From: Crocinitomix catalasitica ATCC 23190
GTDB taxonomy: Bacteria > Bacteroidota > Bacteroidia > Flavobacteriales_D > Crocinitomicaceae
Reading direction: 5' to 3'
Length of the DNA: 64,000 bases
NCBI RefSeq assembly: GCF_000621625.1
Contig: NZ_JHXV01000008.1
Location: 144,695-208,694, forward strand
Of this stretch, positions 53,959 to 63,792 are shown piece by piece; within the stretch, counting starts at the first letter, position 1; the number at the start of each line of letters is the position of its first letter. Made by a program: the position numbers and the translations under genes. The notes beneath the pieces were generated by a model. The model was not told where the DNA came from, ran no database searches, and saw nothing but the letters and a program-made list of their open reading frames with translations.

Positions 53959-55818
53959 TTAATATTGATTCGGAAAATCTCGTTTCAGTTCATAAAGATA
54001 GCACTTTCCATTGGGAATAGAAAAGGAAGTTTTCTCAATATTCCAAATGTAAAATTTTAATACGCGTGCATCTTCTGTGATATTGTGTAATAATGTGCCT
54101 TGTAAGAGGTTGTTTAAAGTTCCATCCCAATCTTTGCGCAACCAGTCTAATGCTATATATTCGCTGTAAATTGGCTTGCCATCTGAATCAAAAACTGTTG
54201 CAGAAAGCCACGAGATGAAAGGTTTTATTTTTGCATCTAATGTCATCTCCGCGCCTAGGTATAGGGTTTTGTTCGTTAAGCTGTCGATATCTATTTCTAA
54301 AATATTGTAAAATTCATCCTCAATAAATCCGGCAGTTGGGTTGATGTCGGCAGAATAGATTAATTTCTTTGGTAATTTTTCTTTGCGTTCGAATAAGGTG
54401 AGATCGGCAATTGGATCAGCTTTAACCGGTTTATAAAAATCGAATAAAATCGAATCTTCAATTCTACCATCTCTTACCAATTGAAAATCGGCGTCTAAAG
54501 CAATATGATAATTGGTATGTAATTTAGACTGTAAACCTCCCTTTAAAGCTGATAAATAATACCAGCAAAACTCTTGTGTTTTATACCCTCCAACAGTATT
54601 CGGGAATTTAAAATTATTTGGAGTATTAGCTACATATTCAAACAATTCAGGAGATGTTCTATCTTGACTCGTAAAATACGGTTCGTTGGGTTGAGCATTT
54701 AATATGGACAAAATAGGAACGTAAAATAAGAGAATGCCTACCCATTTCATTGAAGGTCTTTTTTTGGATATGTCATCTAAAATAAAAGCAAAACTAGGTA
54801 CATATAAAAAGTAGAGGTACATGGCTGCTCTATCTTCAGGGAAATTTACACCCATTCCGTATGAAAGGAATAGAATTGCGGCAACCGAACTTATCAATAA
54901 GAATGAGAAAAAAACGGCAGGTTTAAAAAGGGGGAGTAGTGACTTTTTTGACTTAAATTTATAAAGAATATAGATGCCAAAACAGAGGAATAAAAGTGTG
55001 ACAAAGCATGCGATTACATAGTTGTAATGGCCTAAATACAAATTAGAAAGAGAGCGTACTGTAAAATCGTAAAATCCTGTATCACCACCATAATAAAGCG
55101 CACCTCGTTCTTTCAGTTCAAATGAAAATTTAATTAAGAAGAGAAATGGCAGACTCAGAAGAATTAAAAAGCCTAATTCCTTGATCAATTTTGGTCTTTG
55201 GTTGGGTAAATAGGTGATTAATAAAAAGAATCCCAAAATGGAAATTGAAATAACAGCTGGAACAACTAAAGTGAGGTTGGCAGCAGTTGCAAGGAATAAA
55301 ATGATGATAAAAAGCACAAGATATTTACGCTGTTTGTTTTCAAAGAATTGAATGAAATAGGAGAATGCCAATAAAAATAAGGAGATTGAGAGTCCATATC
55401 CACGACATTGCGCTAAGTATTCAAGTAAGTATGGTGAAGAGGTAAGAGCTAGTAATAATGCCCATCGCAATAATTTCGATTGCAACCTACCGGAAATTTG
55501 AAAAGCACCGTAGAAAAGCACAATAAAAGATAAGACATTGGGTAACCTCAAAGCTAAAGGTGACATGCCAAATGTTTTATATGAAATTGCCGATAAAAAT
55601 GAGTTGAGTACATGATTATTTGCATCCCAATGTGCAAATGGCGGCAAGTAATTATCTGTTTGAATATAATAGAAGAAGGTCGCTAATTCGTCATGTAATA
55701 CAGGTAGATAAGTTGCCTTTATGAACAGGTAAACCCACATTAAGATAAAAAGACTTAATGCAATGATTCTTTCAGCTTTGCTAAAAAGAAGCTTATTGAA
55801 GTAACTAGCAAACTTCAT
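53959..55818 (-). CDS. GT-C type membrane glycosyltransferase, large
   Basis: About 10-12 membrane helices make up the first 390 residues, with the GT-C motif HDELATFFYYIQTDNYLPPFAHWDANNHVLNS in the first loop (Asp and Glu characteristic of PMT/ArnT-like enzymes). A soluble domain of about 220 residues follows (IALDADFQLVRDGRIEDS, NILEIDIDSLTNKTLYLGAEMTLDAKIKPFIS). The family would transfer a lipid-linked sugar in the periplasm. It is inserted between the two CoA-transferase subunits (18 bp after scoA, 6 bp before scoB). That arrangement is unusual and looks like an insertion into an older scoAB operon. Confidence 0.7.
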   Translation of the reverse strand: MKFASYFNKLLFSKAERIIALSLFILMWVYLFIKATYLPVLHDELATFFYYIQTDNYLPPFAHWDANNHVLNSFLSAISYKTFGMSPLALRLPNVLSFIVLFYGAFQISGRLQSKLLRWALLLALTSSPYLLEYLAQCRGYGLSISLFLLAFSYFIQFFENKQRKYLVLFIIILFLATAANLTLVVPAVISISILGFFLLITYLPNQRPKLIKELGFLILLSLPFLFLIKFSFELKERGALYYGGDTGFYDFTVRSLSNLYLGHYNYVIACFVTLLFLCFGIYILYKFKSKKSLLPLFKPAVFFSFLLISSVAAILFLSYGMGVNFPEDRAAMYLYFLYVPSFAFILDDISKKRPSMKWVGILLFYVPILSILNAQPNEPYFTSQDRTSPELFEYVANTPNNFKFPNTVGGYKTQEFCWYYLSALKGGLQSKLHTNYHIALDADFQLVRDGRIEDSILFDFYKPVKADPIADLTLFERKEKLPKKLIYSADINPTAGFIEDEFYNILEIDIDSLTNKTLYLGAEMTLDAKIKPFISWLSATVFDSDGKPIYSEYIALDWLRKDWDGTLNNLLQGTLLHNITEDARVLKFYIWNIEKTSFSIPNGKCYLYELKRDFPNQY

Positions 55819-55836
55819 CCAAAGAATGCGACTAAC

Positions 55837-56535
55837 CTAAACTTTTGGTTGTGTAGTTCTTTGCTCAATTCTTTTTTCGAATCGTTCTCCTTTGAATACC
55901 CGTTGAACAAAAATACCTGGTGTATGAATAAAATTAGGATCTAATTCTCCTGCAGGAACAATTTCTTCAACTTCCGCAATAGTTATTTTTCCTGCCATCG
56001 CCATCATTGGATTGAAGTTTCTTGCAGTCGCTTTAAAAATTAGATTTCCAGCAGTATCAGCTTTCCATGCTTTTACAATAGCAAAATCAGCCTCTAAAGC
56101 TGACTCTAAAATATGAGGTTTCCCATTAAATACTTTTACTTCTTTACCTTCAGCAACTTCAGTACCATAACCTGCAGGTGTGTAAAAAGCAGGAATTCCT
56201 GCACCACCTGCTCTACATCTTTCAGCTAATGAACCTTGGGGAATTAAATCAACTTCTAATTCGCCAGAAAGCATCTGTCTTTCAAATTCATCGTTCTCAC
56301 CAACATAAGAAGAAATCATTTTTTTGATTTGCTTCTTTTGCAATAATAAACCCAGTCCAAAGTCATCTACTCCAGCATTGTTAGAAATACAAGTTAAATC
56401 TTTAACTCCCATTTTTACAAGCTCGGCAATACTATTTTCTGGAATTCCACATAAACCAAAACCACCTAACATCAGAGTGTTTCCATCTACTATTCCTGCT
56501 AATGCTTCTTCAACGTTATTGACAACTTTATTCAT
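55837..56535 (-). CDS. scoA: 3-oxoacid CoA-transferase, subunit A
   Basis: The A subunit binds Co[17 protein letters not shown] at 23-38, the [15 protein letters not shown] segment, the [32 protein letters not shown] stretch and [25 protein letters not shown] are all characteristic. The 232 residues match the family. It lies 10 bp after the PBP1A gene and 18 bp before the GT-C gene. Only with the separated ScoB does it form the active heteromer. Confidence 0.9.
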   Translation of the reverse strand: MNKVVNNVEEALAGIVDGNTLMLGGFGLCGIPENSIAELVKMGVKDLTCISNNAGVDDFGLGLLLQKKQIKKMISSYVGENDEFERQMLSGELEVDLIPQGSLAERCRAGGAGIPAFYTPAGYGTEVAEGKEVKVFNGKPHILESALEADFAIVKAWKADTAGNLIFKATARNFNPMMAMAGKITIAEVEEIVPAGELDPNFIHTPGIFVQRVFKGERFEKRIEQRTTQPKV

Positions 56536-56545
56536 AATTATTTAT

Positions 56546-58963
56546 TTATAATGAAGGCTCATCAGCCTCAATTGTACAATTAAATATAGTTCTATCGTAA
56601 TTTGCAGGTGCTTCAAAATCACCTGTTGAGATTTTAATGGATTTATCCTTATAAACTGATTGCATATAATACCCGTAAATAGGTAAAGCCATTCGAGCAC
56701 CTTGTCCCCAAGGATAACTTCTAAAACGAATGTCTTTGTCATCTGCACCAACCCAGACACCTGTAACTAGATCAGGAGTCAGTCCCATAAACCAACCATC
56801 CGCAGCACCGTTTGTTGTTCCCGTTTTACCAGCAGTTGGGTAAGTTATTCCACCATAATCTGACTGACCACGTAATCTACTACTTGTAGCGTATGTGCGT
56901 TTTTGATGAACGTTATAAGCCCCCGTTACCGCACCTTTCATCATGTTAATCATGGTGAATGCCATTTCTTCACTCATTGCTTCTTTTGGTTTGGGGTCTA
57001 GATCAATAATTACATTTCCATTCCTGTCTTCAACACGCATGACATAAATAGGTTCAATATAAATTCCTTTGTTCGCGAATGTGCTCTGCGCACCAACCAT
57101 ATTATATAAAGAAACATCCATTGGTCCAAGACACATAGCAGGGACTATATCTTCTTGTCTAAGATTAATACCTACATTTTTTAATAATTTTGCCATTGTA
57201 TTCGGTCCAGCCTTTGCTCCCATATCACTCATGATTGCAACAGTAATATTATTCAAGGATCCAGCTAAACCTGCCGCACAAGTAATTAATTCACCCGTGT
57301 TTTTTGTTCCCGTTTTCGGACACCAAGACTTCATTCTATTTGTTCCAATTGGAACATCTATACAATAATCTTTATCACTATATGCTTTACAAGGTTCAAT
57401 TACTTTTAAGTCAATTGCAGCTGCATAAACAAACGGTTTAATCGTCGATCCAACCTGTCTGGTAGATTGTTTAACATGGTCATAACTGAAATGTTTAAAG
57501 TCAGGACTTCCTACCCAAGCTTTTATGAATCCTGTTGTCGGATCCATTGACATCAAACCTGCTTGTAAAATTCCTTTATAGTATTTAATGGAATCATAAG
57601 GGGTCATTATTGTATCGAATTCTCCTTGGTAAGAAAAAACACGCATAGCAACCTTAGTATTGAATGCTTTTTCTATGCTTTTTTCTGAAGCGTTATTGGC
57701 TTTCATCAATCGATAACGATCAGAGTTTTTAATCGCTCTTGTCATTAATCGCTCAATGCCTTCATCGTCTAAATCATTACTAAATGGCGGTTTTTTATTC
57801 CTTGCATTGTTCTTGTCAAACTCTTTTTGCAAAGTCGTTTCCATGTATTTTTGAACAGCTGCTTCAGCATATACCTGCATTCTTGAATCAATTGTAGTGT
57901 AGATTCTTAAACCATCACGGTAGATATTGTATGGTTCGCCGTCTGCATTGGTGTATTTATAAGTGCCATCATCATTCGTTTCTTTGAATTTTGCCGTCAA
58001 CTCTTTTCTTAAAATCTCCCTTAAATGCGGAGCTAAACCTTCTTTATGATCAACAATTTGGTAATCAACTTTAATTGGAATTTGAGTTAATGAATCAAAT
58101 TGAGCTTGTGTTATCTTAATTGGTAATGCTTCGTTACCAGATTCGCTGTTCTTTAACCATTGGTGAAGAACAGTATTTCTTCTTTGGTAAGCTCTTGTAC
58201 TGTCTAATTTATATTGTCTTTGTCCTTCTTCTGATTCTTCGTATAATTTATATTGGAATTTCAATGGATTATACATGCCTGGATTCTTACACATGCCAAC
58301 TAACATAGCAGCTTCTTCCATTTTTAAATCTTTAGGATAGGTATTGAAATAGACTTGTGAAGCAGATGAAATTCCAACAGCGTTGTATAAAAAATCGAAA
58401 TTATTTAAATACATCGTAATAATTTCTTCTTTCGTATAGTGTTTCTCTAAACGAACAGCCAAAATGTTTTCTCCAAATTTTTGCTCCAATCGACCCCACT
58501 TATCTCGAGCAACACCACCATTTAACGAATCGCTTGATGTATATAGTAATTTGGCCAATTGCTGAGGGATTGTACTTGCTCCACCACCTTCTTTGCCCAT
58601 TGCTGCAAAAGCAAGTGCTCTTCCAATACCTTCAGCATCTACACCTGCGTGTTTATAATAACGCTGATCTTCAGTTGCTATTAATGCTGCGATAACATAA
58701 GGTGATATTTGTGTATAATCAACACTCTTTCTATTGACACTCCAAAATCTTCCCATTTCAGCACCGTCTCCAGTGTAGATGATTGAAGCCTGTTTGTCAG
58801 GTGGGTTTGCTAACTCCTCATGCGAAGGAATTCCAGGGCGAGCTTTAGCTAGCATAAATATTACAGCAAGCAATGGTAAGAAAGCCCCAATCCAAATTAG
58901 AAGTAGAATAATTCGTTTCGTTTTTCGCGAAAGCGTACTGACAGCTTTTTTCTTTTTAGTCAT
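56546..58963 (-). CDS. Penicillin-binding protein 1A (bifunctional class A PBP)
   Basis: A membrane anchor (19-39) is followed by a glycosyltransferase domain (IAALIATEDQRYYKHAGVD with catalytic Glu98; GASTIPQQLAKLLY) and a transpeptidase domain (VGSTIKPFVYA with nucleophile Ser506 and Lys509; AGSLNN; KTGTTNGAADGWFMG with Lys713). All penicillin-binding and chain-lengthening motifs are intact. It polymerises and cross-links peptidoglycan in the periplasm. The linker at about 300-460 carries a family-typical insert. At 805 residues it is normal for Bacteroidota. It is first in the unit with scoA, GT-C, scoB and GT-C. Confidence 0.92.
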   Translation of the reverse strand: MTKKKKAVSTLSRKTKRIILLLIWIGAFLPLLAVIFMLAKARPGIPSHEELANPPDKQASIIYTGDGAEMGRFWSVNRKSVDYTQISPYVIAALIATEDQRYYKHAGVDAEGIGRALAFAAMGKEGGGASTIPQQLAKLLYTSSDSLNGGVARDKWGRLEQKFGENILAVRLEKHYTKEEIITMYLNNFDFLYNAVGISSASQVYFNTYPKDLKMEEAAMLVGMCKNPGMYNPLKFQYKLYEESEEGQRQYKLDSTRAYQRRNTVLHQWLKNSESGNEALPIKITQAQFDSLTQIPIKVDYQIVDHKEGLAPHLREILRKELTAKFKETNDDGTYKYTNADGEPYNIYRDGLRIYTTIDSRMQVYAEAAVQKYMETTLQKEFDKNNARNKKPPFSNDLDDEGIERLMTRAIKNSDRYRLMKANNASEKSIEKAFNTKVAMRVFSYQGEFDTIMTPYDSIKYYKGILQAGLMSMDPTTGFIKAWVGSPDFKHFSYDHVKQSTRQVGSTIKPFVYAAAIDLKVIEPCKAYSDKDYCIDVPIGTNRMKSWCPKTGTKNTGELITCAAGLAGSLNNITVAIMSDMGAKAGPNTMAKLLKNVGINLRQEDIVPAMCLGPMDVSLYNMVGAQSTFANKGIYIEPIYVMRVEDRNGNVIIDLDPKPKEAMSEEMAFTMINMMKGAVTGAYNVHQKRTYATSSRLRGQSDYGGITYPTAGKTGTTNGAADGWFMGLTPDLVTGVWVGADDKDIRFRSYPWGQGARMALPIYGYYMQSVYKDKSIKISTGDFEAPANYDRTIFNCTIEADEPSL

Positions 58964-59187
58964 AAAGTATAAACAGAACTGTAAATTTAAAATTTTAAGT
59001 TCAATTCGTTAGATCAAATCAACGGAAATCCAGTTTTTTTTATTTTTCAATTGGTAGAATAGATTTTTTATGCCATTCCTGCTATTATTCGTAAGTGAAA
59101 TTCTGAATCGAGTAATTCGCTGTCAATTGGTATTGTAAGGGCTACTTAATTAATCTTATTACTTTTGAAAATAAAATTAAAAGAAAT

Positions 59188-60297
59188 ATGGAATTTTGGG
59201 AAAGGTTATATTACGGGAATACAATCTTAGATTATACGATCGCTTTTGGTTATATTTTAGGGGCACTATTGTTGTCTAAATTATTGTATTGGCTGTCGAA
59301 ATCGATTATTCGAAAAATAACGGCAAGAACAAAGTCAAATCTGGATGATATTATTGTTGATAAAGTTGAAGAACCTGTAGTTTTTGGAATTGTTTTGGGT
59401 GTGACTTGGTATGCTCTAAGTCAATTGAATTACCCCGTATCTGCTGAAGAAATTGAAACAGCGAAACAATTAATGGTTTCGCCAGTTTCTGCAACAGAGA
59501 GTTTTATCAGCCATTTGTTTAATTTTCTAATTGTTGTCAACATAACATGGCTAATTGCGCGACTGTCTGACGCTTTGATTGAGGAGTATTTAGTTCCTTT
59601 GACAGAAAAGACGGAGTCTGATTTGGATGATCAACTTTTACCGATTTTTAGAAAAGGATTACGTATTTTGATTTGGGTGATGGGTATTATTGTTGGTTTA
59701 AATAATGCAGGTTATGATGTTGGTGCAGTGATCGCAGGATTGGGAATTGGAGGATTGGCTTTTGCTTTAGCTGCTCAAGATACGGTAAAGAATTTTTTTG
59801 GTGGAATAATGATATTTGCAGATAAACCCTTCCAAATTGGTGAACGCATCCAAATTAATGGGATTGATGGTTTTGTAAAAGAGATTGGTATTAGAAGTAC
59901 AAGAGTTGAGACTTTGGCTGGCAGAATAGTCACTGTACCGAACTCTAAATTCTCTGATGATGCTGTTGAAAACGTGAATAAAGAACCTGCTAGAAAGATT
60001 ACATTGAATTTAGGGTTAGTCTACGAAACGCCAGCTGCGAAAATGGAGGAGGCGATAGAGATTTTAAAACAAATATCGGCTGAAAATGTAAAATTAATAG
60101 ATGAGAATGTTTTGGTGTCGTTTAATAATTTCGGTGATTTCTCCCTTGGAATCTTGTTCATTTATTATATCAGAAAAGAAGCGGATATCTTAACTACTCA
60201 AACAGTAATGAATCTTGAGATTATGAAAAGGTTTGAAGCCGCTGGTTTAAATATGGCATTTCCTACGCAAACAGTATATCATCAGGCAATTAAATGA
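59188..60297 (+). CDS. MscS-family mechanosensitive channel
   Basis: Two to three N-terminal membrane helices (15-40, 65-85, 105-125), then the pore helix and beta domain typical of MscS: GLGIGGLAFALAAQDTVKNFFGGIMIFADKPFQIGE, NGIDGFVKEIGIRSTRVETLAGRIVTVPNSKFSDD. The channel opens under membrane tension to release solutes at osmotic downshock. At 369 residues it belongs to the YbdG/YnaI-like longer forms. It is a single gene with a TACTTTTG box (59160-59167) 20 bp before the start and a terminator after it. Confidence 0.88.
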   Translation: MEFWERLYYGNTILDYTIAFGYILGALLLSKLLYWLSKSIIRKITARTKSNLDDIIVDKVEEPVVFGIVLGVTWYALSQLNYPVSAEEIETAKQLMVSPVSATESFISHLFNFLIVVNITWLIARLSDALIEEYLVPLTEKTESDLDDQLLPIFRKGLRILIWVMGIIVGLNNAGYDVGAVIAGLGIGGLAFALAAQDTVKNFFGGIMIFADKPFQIGERIQINGIDGFVKEIGIRSTRVETLAGRIVTVPNSKFSDDAVENVNKEPARKITLNLGLVYETPAAKMEEAIEILKQISAENVKLIDENVLVSFNNFGDFSLGILFIYYIRKEADILTTQTVMNLEIMKRFEAAGLNMAFPTQTVYHQAIK

Positions 60298-60310
60298 TGA
60301 GTTTAAGACA

Positions 60311-60352
60311 AAAAAAAGCGGCTTTCCACAAATGGGAAAGCCGCTTTTTTTT
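60311..60352. terminator. Bidirectional terminator, mscS and hemD
   Basis: GCGGCTTTCC (60318-60327) pairs exactly with GGAAAGCCGC (60335-60344). The stem is flanked by a seven-A run and an eight-T run, so it works for the converging mscS and hemD genes. Confidence 0.9.
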
Positions 60353-60366
60353 GATTCGAAATATAA

Positions 60367-61110
60367 TTATTTCTTAGCTCCTTTAAGGAACTGTTCAATT
60401 GCCATAGTCATACTCGGTGCTTGTGGTAATGGAGCATGAATATCTAATCTTAAGTTGTTTTTCTTTACTGCATTTGCAGTGGTCGGTCCAAAAGCGGCAA
60501 TTTTAGTTGCGTTCTGTTTGAAATCAGGAAAGTTCTTCAATAAAGACTCTATTCCTGAAGGACTGAAGAAAACCAATAAATCGTACATTACATTTTCTAA
60601 ATCTGAAAGATCAGAAGCAACTGTACGGTATAAAACTAGTTTTGAATATTTGAATTTGTTTTGCTCTAATGTCTCAGGAATTCTTTCTCTTAAAATATCT
60701 GAACATGGCAATAAGAAATTCTCGTTCTTATGCTTCTTTAAGACTTCAACTAAATCGTCAATATTTTGCCTACCAAAGAATATTTTTCTTTTTCTGTAAA
60801 CAACATACTTCTGTAAATAATAAGCCACCGCTTCAGACATACAAAAATACTTCATTGCATCAGGCACTTTAAATCGGGTTTCTTCTGCAATTCTAAAAAA
60901 GTGATCAACAGCAGTTTTACTAGTCAATATTACAGCTGTGTGCGACGCCAATTCAACCTTCTGTTCTCTGAACTCTCTGGTTGATACTCCTTCAATTTTA
61001 ATGAACGGGATGAAATCAATTTTCAATTTATACTTTTCTGCTAAATCGAAATAGGGTGATTTCTCTGATTCTGGTTTTGGCTGCGAAACTAGTATTGTTT
61101 TTACGCTCAT
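60367..61110 (-). CDS. hemD: Uroporphyrinogen-III synthase
   Basis: HemD closes and inverts hydroxymethylbilane to form uroporphyrinogen III in the heme pathway. The poorly conserved family is recognised here by the Bacteroidota form: TILVSQPKPESEKSPYFDLAEKYKLKIDFIPFIKIEGV at the start, AVILTSKTAVDHFF, LPCSDILRERIPETLE, YDLLVFFSPSGIESLLKNFP and AAFGPTTANAVK. At 247 residues it has normal length. It follows the DUF4271 gene by 35 bp in an arrangement common in flavobacteria. Confidence 0.88.
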   Translation of the reverse strand: MSVKTILVSQPKPESEKSPYFDLAEKYKLKIDFIPFIKIEGVSTREFREQKVELASHTAVILTSKTAVDHFFRIAEETRFKVPDAMKYFCMSEAVAYYLQKYVVYRKRKIFFGRQNIDDLVEVLKKHKNENFLLPCSDILRERIPETLEQNKFKYSKLVLYRTVASDLSDLENVMYDLLVFFSPSGIESLLKNFPDFKQNATKIAAFGPTTANAVKKNNLRLDIHAPLPQAPSMTMAIEQFLKGAKK

Positions 61111-61145
61111 ATGTCCTTCCTCTATTAAGGTTTTTACCTAATTGT

Positions 61146-61820
61146 TTAAATAGCTATACGAAATATTACACCCAAGGGTAATATTTCGAGCGTGCAAAGG
61201 TACAAAATAATATAGAAAACAGAAATATTTGCTTGAATTCCCCGTGTAAAACTCTGTATTTCACGTAAGAGTAAGGCTGCTGAAATGATAATTAGCAGTG
61301 TTAAATTAACAATTGAACTATATTCGTTAGTAACATAATGTGTAAAGATTAACAATATGGTTAATATAATTCCCGTAGCTTGATAAAATATAATGTGATT
61401 GTAAATGTGTTCTATCACACCTTCACGTGTTTGACTAATTTTAATTGTTGTGAAAATGAGAAAGACTTTAATGATAAAACCAATTAATAGTGCTATTGCA
61501 ATAAGTAGGATGAAATTTGAATTTATTGGCGGAATTACGTCGTAAATAATAATCGCAAATGCATTGAAATAAGTGAGGGTTAATAAAAGGGAAGAGGGTT
61601 TTCGTAAATCTATATTGTCTCGGATGTTATTCGCAATATTCCGATTGTAAACAGCTGCTGAAAAAATAGCGCTGATATATCCTTTGTTGACAGTTCTTAC
61701 CAAAGCAAAAATTATCAAGTTAAAAGCAATTAATGACCAGAAAACGGGATCGAATTGACTAACAATTCGAACTGAATCTTTTAATTCGTTGCTATTATTG
61801 ATAAGTTCAATGGCGTCCAT
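61146..61820 (-). CDS. DUF4271 membrane protein
   Basis: Six to seven hydrophobic segments fill most of the 224 residues after a short soluble N-terminus (about 1-27). The arrangement, a gene of this size directly upstream of hemD, with VFWSLIAFNLIIFALVRTVNKGYISAIFSAAVYNRNIANNIRDN, is the flavobacterial DUF4271 pattern. Its function is unknown. The conserved neighbourhood suggests a link to heme synthesis or envelope biology, but the sequence itself shows no ligand motif. Confidence 0.75.
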   Translation of the reverse strand: MDAIELINNSNELKDSVRIVSQFDPVFWSLIAFNLIIFALVRTVNKGYISAIFSAAVYNRNIANNIRDNIDLRKPSSLLLTLTYFNAFAIIIYDVIPPINSNFILLIAIALLIGFIIKVFLIFTTIKISQTREGVIEHIYNHIIFYQATGIILTILLIFTHYVTNEYSSIVNLTLLIIISAALLLREIQSFTRGIQANISVFYIILYLCTLEILPLGVIFRIAI

Positions 61821-61906
61821 GCAGCAAAAATAAACTAATTTAAAATTCTTTTGCCTCGTGTGAATATATTATTCTAACATCAAATACGTTTTATTGTTAA
61901 ATTCCA

Positions 61907-61914
61907 TACATTTG
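61907..61914 (+). promoter_or_regulatory. Probable -7 element for the acyl-CoA dehydrogenase gene
   Basis: TACATTTG fits the TAnnTTTG consensus and lies 28 bp upstream of the ATG. The -33 element is not clear. Confidence 0.4.
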
Positions 61915-61942
61915 TGTACTTAAATGAGATAGTATTTAAATT

Positions 61943-63148
61943 ATGGCAACGGATTTATATCAACATCCAGATTATTTTAACATGGATGAACTTTTAACGG
62001 AAGAGCATAAACTCATTCGTGAAGCGACAAGAGCATGGGTAAAACAAAATGTTTCCCCTATTATAGAAGATTATTACGAACGTGCTGCATTTCCTGCACA
62101 TTTAGTAAAAGGACTAGGTGAAATAGGTGCTTTTGGACCGTATATTCCTGAAGAATATGGTGGGCCAGGTTTGGATCAGATTTCTTATGGCTTGATTATG
62201 CAGGAGCTTGAAAGATGTGATTCAGGTTTAAGATCTACGTCTTCTGTACAAAGTTCGTTAGTGATGTATCCGATCTGGAAGTATGGTAATGAAGAACAAA
62301 AACAACGTTTTTTACCGAAATTGGCTACTGGCGAATTTTTAGGTTGTTTTGGTTTAACTGAACCTGATCACGGGTCGAATCCAGGTGGTATGTTGACCAA
62401 TTTTAAAGATATGGGTGATCATTATCTTTTAAATGGATCAAAAATGTGGATTTCTAATGCACCTTTATCTGATGTTGCCGTTGTTTGGGCAAAAGATGAG
62501 TCGGGTAGAATTCATGGTTTACTAGTTGAGAAAGGAATGGAAGGTTTTACTGCTCCAGAAATGCACGGTAAACATTCATTAAGAGCTTCAATCACTGGAG
62601 AATTATTATTCGATAATGTAAAGGTACCAAAGGCAAATTTATTACCAAATAAATCAGGATTGGGAGCGCCACTAGGTTGTCTTGATTCTGCACGATACGG
62701 AATTGCTTGGGGTGCTTTAGGTGCTGCAATGGATTGTTATGATCAAGCATTGCGTTATTCTAAAGAACGTACGCAATTTGGTGTTCCAATTGGTGCTTTT
62801 CAATTGACTCAAAAGAAATTGGCTGAAATGATTACTGAAATCACGAAAGCTCAATTCTTAACTTTACGTCTAGGTCAATTAAGAAATGAAGGGAAAGCAA
62901 CTTCTGCTCAAATTTCAATGGCTAAAAGAAATAATGTAGAATTTGCTTTAAAAATTGCGCGTGAATCAAGACAGATTCTTGGAGCAATGGGAATCTCTAA
63001 TGAGTTTTCAGTAATGCGTCATATGGCAAATCTAGAGTCGGTTGTGACTTACGAAGGAACGCATGATATACACTTATTGATTACCGGAATGGATGTTACT
63101 GGAATTCCAGCTTTCACCAGAGATGCACCGGATTTGAGTAAGATGTAA
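61943..63148 (+). CDS. Glutaryl-CoA dehydrogenase-like acyl-CoA dehydrogenase
   Basis: This FAD enzyme oxidises an acyl-CoA, with electron transfer to ETF. Motifs present are CFGLTEPDHGSNPGG (FAD loop), GMEGFTAPEMHGKHSLRAS, the SARYGIAWGALGAAMDC helix and YEGTHDIHLLITG with the catalytic Glu. The stretch DSGLRSTSSVQSSLVMYPI has the Arg that binds the glutarate carboxylate in known glutaryl-CoA dehydrogenases, so lysine/tryptophan degradation is likely. The 401-residue length is normal. It is a single gene ending at a terminator. Confidence 0.88.
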   Translation: MATDLYQHPDYFNMDELLTEEHKLIREATRAWVKQNVSPIIEDYYERAAFPAHLVKGLGEIGAFGPYIPEEYGGPGLDQISYGLIMQELERCDSGLRSTSSVQSSLVMYPIWKYGNEEQKQRFLPKLATGEFLGCFGLTEPDHGSNPGGMLTNFKDMGDHYLLNGSKMWISNAPLSDVAVVWAKDESGRIHGLLVEKGMEGFTAPEMHGKHSLRASITGELLFDNVKVPKANLLPNKSGLGAPLGCLDSARYGIAWGALGAAMDCYDQALRYSKERTQFGVPIGAFQLTQKKLAEMITEITKAQFLTLRLGQLRNEGKATSAQISMAKRNNVEFALKIARESRQILGAMGISNEFSVMRHMANLESVVTYEGTHDIHLLITGMDVTGIPAFTRDAPDLSKM

Positions 63149-63475
63149 TTCAGAAAATATTTAAAAATTATAAGGCGATCCATTGATTTGGGTCGCCTTT
63201 TTTTGTTTTAAATTCTTAAGGTTTTTTACACCATTCTTCATTGTTTTTTCCTATTAAAGCTCAGTAGCTTACCAATAATTAATAAGGAATGTTATATTTG
63301 AAAAATTATCAACCTAACTTGAGTGCGTTTTTAGCTGATTTCAATAATTTACAACGTTTACGGATATGTTAAGCGGGGTCTCGCTCGTGTAGGGTAAATG
63401 AAATGAAAGCAAACTTGTCTCGGCTTTGCCCAGATTGATTTTAGTTGGGTGTTGACACCAATTATGACATGACAA
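63149..63475. other. Intergenic stretch with a terminator and a non-coding region
   Basis: It begins with the terminator listed separately. The rest (63210-63475) has no coding frame. It contains GC-richer patches (GCGGGGTCTCGCTCG near 63373) unlike the flanks, possibly mobile-DNA relics. Confidence 0.35.
63172..63204 (+). terminator. Intrinsic terminator of the acyl-CoA dehydrogenase gene
   Basis: AAGGCGATCC (63172-63181) pairs with GGGTCGCCTT (63190-63199), allowing one G-T pair, and is followed by a T-tract. It lies 23 bp after the stop codon. Confidence 0.85.
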
Positions 63476-63736
63476 ATGAATAAAATAATTCTCGGAATCT
63501 TATTTCTTTTAACCGCTACAATAGGATTGGCTCAGGATACAAATGCCCCGAAAAAGAAGATTAGTGAAAGAAAACAATTAAAAAATGCGACCACACAGCA
63601 AATTAGCCAATGTTATGAAGGTGCATTACTTGTTAGACTAAAGACTAGAAAACACTCGATTGAAGCATTAAGAAAAATTGGAGAAAATAAGCTTGCTGAC
63701 AAAAGTAACCGTTGCACAACCCCACAATTCCATTAA
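63476..63736 (+). pseudogene. Small secreted-protein gene, probably truncated by an insertion sequence
   Basis: A signal peptide (MNKIILGILFLLTATIGLAQ) precedes a basic linker and the helical segment YEGALLVRLKTRKHSIEALRKIGENKLADKSNR. I recall this segment from larger Bacteroidota secreted proteins, in which the helix is followed by about 100 further residues. Here the reading ends after NRCTTPQFH, where the DNA shows CCGTTGCACAACCCC, a motif like an insertion-sequence end, and a transposase on the opposite strand follows. The likely event is an IS insertion near 63708. The remnant may still be exported, but its function is probably lost. Confidence 0.55.
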
Positions 63737-63792
63737 AAACTGACTTCATTTTAGCCGTTTTAAGGGCAGTTTACTTTTGGGAACTTCTAATT

